NCBI GenBank assembly: GCA_964597685.1
Contig: CAZQZC010000098.1
Location: forward strand, 1 to 9,580
Source of the DNA: JBCBTJ01 sp964597685
GTDB taxonomy: Bacteria > Pseudomonadota > Alphaproteobacteria > Caulobacterales > Hyphomonadaceae
Length of the DNA: 9,580 nt
Reading direction: 5' to 3'
Of this stretch, positions 1-5,849 are shown piece by piece. Under the pieces are notes generated by a model. That model had not been told where the DNA came from. It saw only the letters and a list, made by a program, of their open reading frames with translations, and made no database searches. The position numbers and the translations under genes were made by a program. Numbering within the stretch: the first letter of the stretch is position 1; every line of letters starts with the position of its first letter.

Positions 1-35
1 GGGATGAGCGGCGGTGTCTATTGTCCGCTCATCCC
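1..35. repeat. Inverted pair of REP-like palindromic repeat ends
   Basis: Bases 1-11 (gggatgagcgg) and 25-35 (ccgctcatccc) are perfect 11-bp reverse complements separated by 13 bases. The right arm is the outer flank of the hairpin at 31-50, and the left arm is the same flank in the opposite direction. This looks like two copies of one palindromic element arranged head to head, as in BIME-type REP pairs, with the left copy cut by the window edge. The sequence style (tcatcccggc...gccggga) resembles intergenic palindromes common in alphaproteobacterial genomes; that resemblance is from memory. The pair falls inside the open reading frame of the TIR protein. Confidence 0.6.
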
Positions 36-1026
36 GGCGCAAGCCGGGATCTCCCTCATCAGGCTCGGTTCCCGTTTCGACAAAGTCCCGGCTTTCGCCC
101 GCTGCGGCGAAACCGGTCGACGTCTCCCCGCCCCGCCAGCCCAACGGGTCGATCAGCCAGGCCCCCAGAACAAGGCCCAAAACAGCCATGGCGACGATCA
201 GCGCGGTGGGACCGCCTCGACCCGGCGCGCGGGGCGGCGTCGGGGCCGGCGAAGGCGGCGCGGCGCGGTCGGCTTCACGGTCCCGCGCGCGAACCTGATC
301 GCGCACCTTCGCCGTGTGCGCCTCCAATGGTGGGAAGAGCGGCGCGGCGGTGTGCGCGGCCTGGCGGAAGGCGTTGATCGCGGCGTGGTCGTCCTGGTCG
401 ACGGCGGCCCAATCCTCCAATTGGCGTTTCCGGCGACGCGCATCGAAGGCCTGGGGCGCGTCCGGGTGGAGGTCCAGGAAGTCTGCATAGTCGCGCGGGT
501 CGAGGCTGGTTTCGATCACGCCCCAGCGCTCGGCGGCGAGATCGGCTGTGGCCTGGCGCAGCTCGACCCCCGCCGCGGCGTCATGGGCGTGGGCCTGCGC
601 CTCTTTCTGCAACAGTTCGGGCCGCTTCAGCGTCCGCGCCAGCGACTTCACCAGCTTGATCCAGTCCGGGTCCGAGGTGTCGCCCGCAAAATCGGCCAGG
701 TCGATATGCTGCAGGCCGTAGAAGGCCGCCGGCACGTCGGTGAGCGGGTTGATCGGTTCGATGGCGGCGGGCACCAGCACGCCCCGGTCCTTGCCGATCA
801 GGCATTCGGTCTTGATCCAGGGCCGGCTGAGCGCATGGGGACTCCAGAGGCCCAAGACCGCGCCGGCGGACTTGACCTCCCGGTCGAGCACGTCGGGGAA
901 GACGTCGCCGCCATCCAGACCCTCCACGTCGAAAAAGACACTCAGGCCCAAATCTTCCAGCAGCGTCTTGATCCGTTCGGCCTTGGGCCGTTCGGTTCGC
1001 GCGTAAGAGATAAAGACATCCGCCAT
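1..1026 (-). CDS. TIR-domain protein with C-terminal membrane helix (3' end off window)
   Basis: The ATG lies at 1024-1026, and the frame stays open for 342 codons to the left edge, so the C-terminus is missing. Residues 2-10 (ADVFISYAR) are the typical opening of a bacterial TIR domain (TIR_2 type), which spans roughly residues 1-135. The motif W70-I-K-T-E74 matches the position of the catalytic Glu in NAD-cleaving TIR domains. A helical linker follows (about 135-250; 168-206 resembles the W-x-I...DY-x-x-FL...HP repeat found in other TIR or caspase-like effectors). Next come a proline-rich stretch (257-272) and one hydrophobic helix (about 274-292). The visible tail is acidic. If it inserts N-in, the TIR domain is cytoplasmic. 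A G-rich stretch just before the start can serve as ribosome-binding site. The gene is 64 bases downstream of dusA on the same strand and may be co-transcribed with it. Known TIR effectors signal through or degrade NAD+; whether this one is a defence effector is inference. Confidence 0.85.
   Translation of the reverse strand, partial: MADVFISYARTERPKAERIKTLLEDLGLSVFFDVEGLDGGDVFPDVLDREVKSAGAVLGLWSPHALSRPWIKTECLIGKDRGVLVPAAIEPINPLTDVPAAFYGLQHIDLADFAGDTSDPDWIKLVKSLARTLKRPELLQKEAQAHAHDAAAGVELRQATADLAAERWGVIETSLDPRDYADFLDLHPDAPQAFDARRRKRQLEDWAAVDQDDHAAINAFRQAAHTAAPLFPPLEAHTAKVRDQVRARDREADRAAPPSPAPTPPRAPGRGGPTALIVAMAVLGLVLGAWLIDPLGWRGGETSTGFAAAGESRDFVETGTEPDEGDPGLRRDERTIDTAAHP
31..50. repeat. REP-like hairpin, 8-bp arms
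   Basis: ATCCCGGC (31-38) and GCCGGGAT (43-50) form a perfect 8-bp stem around a 4-base loop (gcaa). It is the core of the palindromic element described for 1-35. On the minus strand it is read in frame by the TIR gene as part of a tail containing DPGLRRDE. A second, decayed partial copy may lie at about 85-112, where 'gtcccggctttcgcc' resembles one arm plus loop of the same family, but it lacks a matching second arm. Confidence 0.6.
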
Positions 1027-1090
1027 TTATGGCCCCCCCTGGCCCTCTCCACCCATGGTTTACCCGAACATGCGGAGGGCTCAAGCGGGC

Positions 1091-2143
1091 CTATTCAGCC
1101 GCGAGTGTCGCGCGCTCCGTCACGCACGCCAGCGCCGCGTCGAGGACGTCGCGGCCCGCGCCGGGTTTTGGTCCGTGTTCGGACAGGGTTCGCCGCCAGG
1201 CTCGGGCGCCGGGGCGGCCCTGGAACAGGCCGAGCATGTGGCGCGTGATGGCGTGGAGCCTCACCCCGGAGGCGAGTTGGTCGGCGATATAGGGCCGGAA
1301 GGCGGCGACGGCGGCGGCCTCGTCATGGATCAGACGAGATTGGGCGTCGATGCGGCCCGATTGGGCGCCGGCGCCGGGGATGGGACGCGCCCTATCCAAC
1401 AGCGCATCGACGCCCAAAAGCAGGCCGGGGTCCTGATACGCCGCCCGGCCGAGCATGATTCCGTCGAAGGCGGTCAGATGGCGCTCGGCTGCATCCAGAT
1501 CCTGGATCCCGCCATTGAGGACAATCGTCAGATCCGGCCGAGCGCGCTTCAAGGCCTCGACCAGGGCATAATCGAGCGGCGGTATATCCCTGTTTTCTTT
1601 GGGAGAAAGTCCGTTCAGCCACGCCTTGCGGGCGTGGACAATGAAGACCTCGCAGCCCGCCGCCGCGACCGTCTCCACAAAGTGCGGCAGGCGCTCGGCC
1701 GGGTCGTCGTCATCGACGCCGATGCGGCATTTGACGGTCACCGGGATGGACACGGACGCCTGCATCGCCGCGACACATTTCGCAACATTTTCAGGGTCTT
1801 GCATCAAGACCGCGCCAAAGCGCCCCGACTGCACCCGGTCCGAGGGGCAGCCGCAATTGAGGTTCACCTCGTCGTAGCCAAAGTCCTCGCCGATGCGGGC
1901 GGCCTCAGCCAGTTTGACGGGGTCCGAGCCGCCGAGCTGAAGCGCGACGGGATGCTCCAAAGCGCTGAAGCCAATCAGCTTTTCCCGGTCGCCATGACTC
2001 ACAGCATCGGCGGTGACCATCTCCGTATACAGCCGCGCGCGCCGCGTCAGCGTGCGGTGGAAGGCCCGGCAATGGCGGTCCGTCCACTCCATCATGGGGG
2101 CGACTGAAAAGGCGTGGGGCGCGGTGTTCATTGTGGCGCACAT
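1091..2143 (-). CDS. dusA: tRNA-dihydrouridine synthase DusA
   Basis: An FMN- and NADPH-dependent enzyme that reduces uridine to dihydrouridine in the D-loop of tRNAs (U20/U20a for the DusA class). The protein is 350 residues, close to the usual DusA length. FSVAPMMEWTDRHCR (12-26) is the flavin-binding TIM-barrel start typical of DusA. The catalytic Cys is C99 in N-C-G-C-P-S (96-101), followed by the GRFGAVLM segment. VHARKAWLNGLSPKENR is the DusA-specific loop with the conserved H-A-R-K, and LNGGI plus GIMLGRAAY are phosphate-binding elements. Its N-terminus begins right after a hairpin (2149-2178), so neither ATG 2141-2143 nor the in-frame ATG at 2129-2131 (protein starting MNTAPHAF) has a clear Shine-Dalgarno sequence; either could be used. 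The upstream gene is a YiaD-like lipoprotein on the same strand, and the downstream one is the TIR gene. Confidence 0.95.
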   Translation of the reverse strand: MCATMNTAPHAFSVAPMMEWTDRHCRAFHRTLTRRARLYTEMVTADAVSHGDREKLIGFSALEHPVALQLGGSDPVKLAEAARIGEDFGYDEVNLNCGCPSDRVQSGRFGAVLMQDPENVAKCVAAMQASVSIPVTVKCRIGVDDDDPAERLPHFVETVAAAGCEVFIVHARKAWLNGLSPKENRDIPPLDYALVEALKRARPDLTIVLNGGIQDLDAAERHLTAFDGIMLGRAAYQDPGLLLGVDALLDRARPIPGAGAQSGRIDAQSRLIHDEAAAVAAFRPYIADQLASGVRLHAITRHMLGLFQGRPGARAWRRTLSEHGPKPGAGRDVLDAALACVTERATLAAE

Positions 2144-2148
2144 AGAAA

Positions 2149-2178
2149 CCGCGCCGGACCCTGTCGAGCCCGGCGCGG
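2149..2178 (-). terminator. Probable intrinsic terminator of the YiaD-like gene
   Basis: CCGCGCCGG (2149-2157) and CCGGCGCGG (2170-2178) are perfect 9-bp reverse complements around a 12-base loop. Read on the minus strand, the stem is followed directly by TTTCT and then the ATG of dusA. It starts 28 bases after the stop codon of the YiaD-like gene. The GC-rich stem is strong but the T-tract is short and interrupted, so termination may be partial and allow readthrough into dusA. Confidence 0.55.
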
Positions 2179-2206
2179 CGAAACGGCGTTCAGAGCCTTG
2201 AATCCC

Positions 2207-2878
2207 TTATCCGTCGAAGGCTTCCTCAAAGGGATCGATGACCACTTCGACCCGGCGATTCGCAGCCCGGCCGGCCTCGGTGGCGTTGTCAGCCACAGGT
2301 CGGGACTCGCCAAAGCCCACAGCGCTCAACCGCCGCCCGTCGACGCCCTGGCCGGCGAGGTAATTGGCGACCGACAGCGCCCGGCGCTGGGAGAGCTCCA
2401 GATTGTACTGGTCGGAGCCCGTGGAATCGGCATGGCCGTAGACGGTCACCGTGGTCGCGTCGAATTCGTCGAGCACGACGGCAACCGAGTTTAAAGTCTC
2501 ATAAAAAGAAGGCTGTATGTCGGCTTGATTGACGCCGAACGTGACGTCGGACGGCATGTTCAGGAAGATGTTGTCGCCGTCCCGGCTGACCGACACGCCG
2601 CTCGATTGCAGGCGCTCGCGCAGCTTGGCTTGCTGACGATCCTGGTAGACGCCAATGCCAATGCCCGTGACGGCTCCGATCCCGGCGCCGATGGCCGCGC
2701 CCTTGCCGGCCCGATCTCCGATCACCTCGCCAAGAACGGCGCCGGCCGCCGCGCCCGCCGCCGCACCGCCCGCGCCGCTGGTCACCGTACGGCTCGCGCG
2801 GCGATCGCCGGTATACGGATTGGTCGTGCACGCAGCGCACAAAACGGCCGCCGAAGCGGCGATGATTACTCGTCTCAT
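2207..2878 (-). CDS. yiaD: YiaD-like OmpA-family outer-membrane lipoprotein
   Basis: A 223-residue protein predicted to sit in the outer membrane or periplasm and grip peptidoglycan. The start ATG at 2876-2878 is chosen because a GAGGGAG Shine-Dalgarno sequence lies about 7 bases upstream and it opens a signal peptide; longer upstream in-frame starts add a non-signal extension. Residues 1-16 form a hydrophobic signal, and Cys17 in C-A-A-C-T-T-N-P-Y-T-G is the likely lipidated residue, matching the E. coli YiaD pattern (CTTNPYTG). Residues 34-77 are a Gly/Ala-rich glycine zipper. The OmpA_C domain spans about 105-217, with G-H-A-D151-S-T-G and L-S-Q-R-R166-A providing the Asp/Arg pair known to bind diaminopimelate, and N-R-R-V-E near the end. 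The family is tied to envelope integrity. It is followed by a hairpin terminator before dusA. The lipobox is slightly atypical (Cys at -3). Confidence 0.88.
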   Translation of the reverse strand: MRRVIIAASAAVLCAACTTNPYTGDRRASRTVTSGAGGAAAGAAAGAVLGEVIGDRAGKGAAIGAGIGAVTGIGIGVYQDRQQAKLRERLQSSGVSVSRDGDNIFLNMPSDVTFGVNQADIQPSFYETLNSVAVVLDEFDATTVTVYGHADSTGSDQYNLELSQRRALSVANYLAGQGVDGRRLSAVGFGESRPVADNATEAGRAANRRVEVVIDPFEEAFDG

Positions 2879-3011
2879 TGGAAACTCCCTCGATTTCCGA
2901 CTCGCGGTGATGAGGCGCATTATCGGCGAGATTGTGACCACCGAATGAATGGGGACGCTCAATATTGCGAACGGTTCGCCGTGGGAGAGCGCCACCTAAG
3001 AACTCAACTGG
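2879..3011. other. Intergenic gap before the YiaD-like gene
   Basis: A 133-base gap between the stop of the regulator and the start of the YiaD-like gene, both on the minus strand. It holds the strong GAGGGAG ribosome-binding site of the lipoprotein gene and a small palindrome GCGAAC-g-GTTCGC (2967-2979), followed by a weak GTGG...CCAC stem (2981-2995). The stems lack a T-tract, so they are at best a weak end for the regulator transcript. A GATAAT on the minus strand about 45 bases before the lipoprotein ATG could be a -10 box, but I see no good -35 at the right distance. Confidence 0.35.
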
Positions 3012-3914
3012 TCAAAGCAGTTCCGCAGCGGTCTGGTGCAAAACCTCGGCGAATTCCAAGAAGCGCTGATGAAGCGGCGAGCGTTCGCGCCAAATCAGCG
3101 AGATGGTGCGTTGCGCCGATACATCGTCGATCGGGCGGAGCGACACGTCCCGATCCCGCTGGGCCTCGCGTTTGACATAGAGGCTCGGCAAAACGGCGAC
3201 GCCGGCGCCCATAATCGCCATCTGACGCGTCGCATCGAGGCTGGTGCCCTGATACTCCTCGCTAACCTGTCCGCCGGCCTTGCGCGCGAGTTCGGCGATG
3301 GACTGGCTCAACCGATGGCCAGGGCCAAGCGTGAGGAGCGGGCGATCCTTCAGCTCAGACAATGGCAGCGGTGCTGACGTCTCCGACAGCGGATCATCCG
3401 GCGCGGCGCAGGCCCAGAGCCGCTCCGTAAACAAGACGACGGAACTGTGCCCTGGGTGGTCCTCCGGCGTTGAGATGATCATATCGAATTGGCCGTGCGA
3501 GAGGTGCGCCTCCAGGTCGGTCGTTTTCTCTTCACGGACCGACATTCGTAGATCTGGAAACTGCGCGTGCAGGCGTTTGGTCGCCGTTGGCAGTAAGTAT
3601 GGACCAATCGACGGCAGGACGCCCAGCTTGAGACGGCCAGCGAAATCTTGCGCACCGAGGAGCGCAGCCGCCTTGAGATCTTCCACGTCGCGCAAGATCA
3701 AGCGCGCTCTCTCCACGATGTCTTGTCCCAAAGGCGTCATCAGCGCGCCGTGCCGGCCGCGCTCAATTAACGACACACCCAATTCGGCCTCAATTTCAGC
3801 GATCTGTCCCGACAAGCTCGGCTGGCTGACATGCAGACGCTTGGCCGCCTCCCCGAACCGTCCGGTGTCGGCGACAGCGACAAGATACTGAAGTTGGCGG
3901 AGCGTCGGTCTCAT
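3012..3914 (-). CDS. LysR-family regulator, OxyR-like but without the redox cysteines
   Basis: A 300-residue LysR-type transcriptional regulator. The ATG at 3912-3914 is preferred over an in-frame start 63 bases upstream because the winged helix-turn-helix begins at residue 3 (RPTLRQLQYLVAVADTGRF...HVSQPSLSGQIAEIE) and a GAGG lies 7 bases upstream. The effector domain (about 91-296) aligns with OxyR: L-G-P-G-H200-R201-L sits where E. coli OxyR has E-D-G-H-C199-L. The segment TSLDATRQMAIMGAGVAVLPSL matches the OxyR segment TSLETLRNMVAAGSGITLLPAL. Peroxide-sensing C199 is replaced by R201 and its partner C208 by A210; the only Cys is C169, elsewhere in the domain. It should therefore not form the OxyR disulphide, and its signal is unknown. 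It is divergent from the export operon, a common arrangement for a LysR regulator and its target, and a dyad overlaps its start codon. It could also influence the downstream YiaD-like gene. Confidence 0.9.
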   Translation of the reverse strand: MRPTLRQLQYLVAVADTGRFGEAAKRLHVSQPSLSGQIAEIEAELGVSLIERGRHGALMTPLGQDIVERARLILRDVEDLKAAALLGAQDFAGRLKLGVLPSIGPYLLPTATKRLHAQFPDLRMSVREEKTTDLEAHLSHGQFDMIISTPEDHPGHSSVVLFTERLWACAAPDDPLSETSAPLPLSELKDRPLLTLGPGHRLSQSIAELARKAGGQVSEEYQGTSLDATRQMAIMGAGVAVLPSLYVKREAQRDRDVSLRPIDDVSAQRTISLIWRERSPLHQRFLEFAEVLHQTAAELL

Positions 3915-3934
3915 TGATAGCCTCAAGCTATCAA
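3914..3934. promoter_or_regulatory. Putative OxyR-type/LysR operator overlapping the regulator start
   Basis: TTGATAGC (3914-3921) and GCTATCAA (3927-3934) are perfect 8-bp inverted arms around a 5-base spacer. The core at 3917-3931 reads ATAG-N7-CTAT, the half-element of the OxyR consensus (ATAGntnnnanCTAT); the inner A matches and the inner T does not. The first base of the dyad is also the first base pair of the regulator's ATG, and the regulator's GAGG Shine-Dalgarno lies inside it, so binding here would be expected to repress the regulator's own expression. A full second ATAG-N7-CTAT element is not obvious 7 bases away on either side. Which protein binds it is inference. Confidence 0.55.
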
Positions 3935-4003
3935 GATCCTCACAACTTTCAATTTGAATTATGTTGCGATCGCCCAATATCCCCTAGGTCATGTTGTCGG
4001 AGG

Positions 4004-4028
4004 CGGGAGATCCCGAAGTGATTATAAA
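4004..4028. promoter_or_regulatory. Small palindrome and AT-rich box upstream of the export operon
   Basis: CGGGA-ga-TCCCG (4004-4015) is a short perfect palindrome lying 8 bases before TATAAA (4023-4028), which resembles a -10 element for the plus-strand operon and lies about 50 bases before its ATG. No convincing -35 sits at the standard spacing; TTGTCG at 3994-3999 is 23 bases away. The palindrome may be an operator or activator site compensating for a weak -35. This is tentative. Confidence 0.25.
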
Positions 4029-4076
4029 TCCAGACGCCCGCTCGGCGAGCATGTTCGACAGCGAAAGTGCGCGCCT

Positions 4077-5846
4077 ATGACCTCATCCTCCGCCTCCAAG
4101 AGCCCCATATCCATGGCGCGCTTCTTTGCGCTGTTCTTTAGGATTCTTGCGCCTGATGGCAGCTTCTACTGGCTCGCAGTTATCTATGGCGTGGGCATTA
4201 GCCTGCTGTCGCTTGCGACGCCTATTTCCGTTCAGATGCTCATCAATACGGTGGCGAACACCGGATTGACGACGCCCTTGATCGTCCTCTCCGCCACCTT
4301 GTTCGGGCTGTTGATGATCTCGGGCTTGCTAAACGCGCTTCGGGTTCACCTGATGGAATTGTTCGGGCGTCGGTTTTACGCGCGCATGGTCGCTGAAATC
4401 ACATTGCGGTCGATCTACGCTCAGAATCCGTTTTTCGACGATTCCTCTCGCGGCGCGCTGTTCAACCGGTACTTTGATATCGTCGGCGTTCAAAAGGCGG
4501 TCCCCATCCTCTTTATCGGAGGGTTCACCGTCATTTTGCAGGCCGGCGTCGGCTTCGTCCTCGTCTCGCTTTATCACCCGCTGTTTCTCGTTTTCAACTT
4601 GAGTCTTGCGGGCCTGATCTGGCTGACGTGGCTGCTTTTGGGAGCAAGCGCGATCCGCAGCGCGATCGACTTATCACACGCCAAACACCGCACCGCAGCC
4701 TGGCTGGAGACGCTCGGCGCGTCGAACGGATTCTTCAAGTCAAAGAAGCGGATTGATTTCGCGCTTGACCAGACCGACGACCACACTTGCGAGTATGTGC
4801 GGGCGCACCGGAAGCATTTCAGGCGGCACTTCGCCCAAACGCTCTCCTTTCTGTTCCTCTACGCCGCAGCGAGCGCGACGCTGCTCGGCCTTGGCGGCTG
4901 GCTGGTGATTCAGGGTCAGTTGACGCTTGGCCAGCTGGTTGCGGCCGAGCTTGTTCTATCGGCGGCGTTTTTCGGCGTTTCGCAGCTCGGAACGTATCTG
5001 AACTATTTCTACGATCTCGCCGCCGCGGTCGAGGAGCTCTCGCTGTTCTACGATGTCGAGCAGGAGACGGTCGCGGGCGACGACCCCATCGGAGCAAGCG
5101 ATCACAGCTTGGTCTTCCACAGCGTGCTCGGCGAAGCGCGTGGCATGCCCGCGCGCCTTCACCTCGAAATCCCAACCGGGTCGACGGTCATGGCGTCCGC
5201 CAGCCACCACGGCGTACAACGCTTGTTCACGAACCTTCTAAAGCGGCACACACAAGCCGAAGGCGGTTTTGCAACGCTGGGCGGCATCGATCTGATGGAT
5301 CTCGACGTCCATCACCTCCGCGAAACGATTTACGTCATCGATCGCGCGAGCTTCATCGGCATGACCATTCGGGAGTATCTCAGCCTATCGACCGACGACG
5401 AGGGGCCCCAACGCATGATCGAAGCGTTGGAGACGGTCGGCCTGTCGTCTGTGACCGCAAGCCTGCAAGACGGCCTCGACACGCCGATCGCGTCGACCGG
5501 CTGGCCGCTGTCGACGGCAGAGACGTTGATGCTGAAATTGGCCGGCGCGCTCATCGCACAGCCGCGGGTGCTGATCCTCAACCAATTGTTCGACCTTCTG
5601 GAAGAGGAGCATCTCGCCGCGGCGATCGCCGAACTTCGCGACAAATCCGACACCACCGTGGTCTATTTCACCAATCGCCGCGTTGATCTGGGTTTCGATA
5701 CGTTTCTGTACTTCGAGAACGAACGCCAGCGCTTCTTTGAGACATTTGAAGATTTCTGCCTCGCCGCCCACGGCCATGGGCCCCGGCGCCCGGCGTCGCC
5801 GCGTCTTCTAACGCCGCCGCAGATCAACCTGATCGGAGAGGGCTGA
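4077..5846 (+). CDS. ABC-exporter-like inner-membrane protein with a degenerate (pseudo-ATPase) NBD
   Basis: A 589-residue protein with the layout of a type I secretion ABC subunit: a transmembrane domain (about 30-320, six hydrophobic segments near 31-58, 66-90, 142-165, 166-190, 253-276 and 283-305) and an NBD-like domain (about 343-560). No C39 peptidase domain is present. The NBD keeps the fold pattern but not the chemistry. The Walker A slot at 374-382 reads SASHHGVQR, with Val380 in place of the Lys. The Q-loop position is Asp422 (Y-V-I-D-R). The signature is L-S-T-A-E (478-482) instead of LSGGQ. Walker B is V-L-I-L-N502-Q503 instead of hhhhDE, and the H-loop His is Asn533 (Y-F-T-N-R-R). 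ATP hydrolysis by this chain alone is not expected. The frame is intact and tightly coupled to an HlyD-type adaptor gene 3 bases downstream, so this is unlikely to be a simple pseudogene. A weak Shine-Dalgarno precedes ATG 4077; ATG 4113 (MARFFALFFR) is an alternative start. The proline-rich tail (568-589) is unassigned. Confidence 0.88.
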   Translation: MTSSSASKSPISMARFFALFFRILAPDGSFYWLAVIYGVGISLLSLATPISVQMLINTVANTGLTTPLIVLSATLFGLLMISGLLNALRVHLMELFGRRFYARMVAEITLRSIYAQNPFFDDSSRGALFNRYFDIVGVQKAVPILFIGGFTVILQAGVGFVLVSLYHPLFLVFNLSLAGLIWLTWLLLGASAIRSAIDLSHAKHRTAAWLETLGASNGFFKSKKRIDFALDQTDDHTCEYVRAHRKHFRRHFAQTLSFLFLYAAASATLLGLGGWLVIQGQLTLGQLVAAELVLSAAFFGVSQLGTYLNYFYDLAAAVEELSLFYDVEQETVAGDDPIGASDHSLVFHSVLGEARGMPARLHLEIPTGSTVMASASHHGVQRLFTNLLKRHTQAEGGFATLGGIDLMDLDVHHLRETIYVIDRASFIGMTIREYLSLSTDDEGPQRMIEALETVGLSSVTASLQDGLDTPIASTGWPLSTAETLMLKLAGALIAQPRVLILNQLFDLLEEEHLAAAIAELRDKSDTTVVYFTNRRVDLGFDTFLYFENERQRFFETFEDFCLAAHGHGPRRPASPRLLTPPQINLIGEG

Positions 5847-5849
5847 TCG

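Noticed and set aside
4..1248. A long open frame on the plus strand opposite the TIR gene
   Set aside because: Its translation is Arg/Gly/Pro-rich with no recognisable domain, while the opposite strand encodes a clear TIR domain; it is a GC-bias mirror frame.
1055..2107. A 350-codon plus-strand frame opposite dusA
   Set aside because: DusA motifs are unmistakable on the minus strand; the plus-strand frame shows no family features and is a shadow.
3915..3977. Longer N-terminus for the LysR regulator starting at 3977
   Set aside because: The added 21 residues precede the universal LysR HTH start and cover the dyad; the ATG at 3914 has a GAGG at good spacing.
3964..3999. Sigma-70 type promoter for the operon using TTGCGA or TTGTCG
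   Set aside because: No -10 hexamer lies at 16-18 bases from either; the nearest AT-rich box gives a 23-base spacer.
4787..5686. A 299-codon plus-strand frame inside the ABC-like gene
   Set aside because: It is out of frame with the membrane and NBD-like pattern, its product is Arg-rich, and no start context is seen.
4077..5846. The ABC-like gene as a plain pseudogene
   Set aside because: The frame is intact over 589 codons, the helices and fold pattern are kept, and it is tightly spaced with two intact partner genes; degeneration is restricted to catalytic positions.
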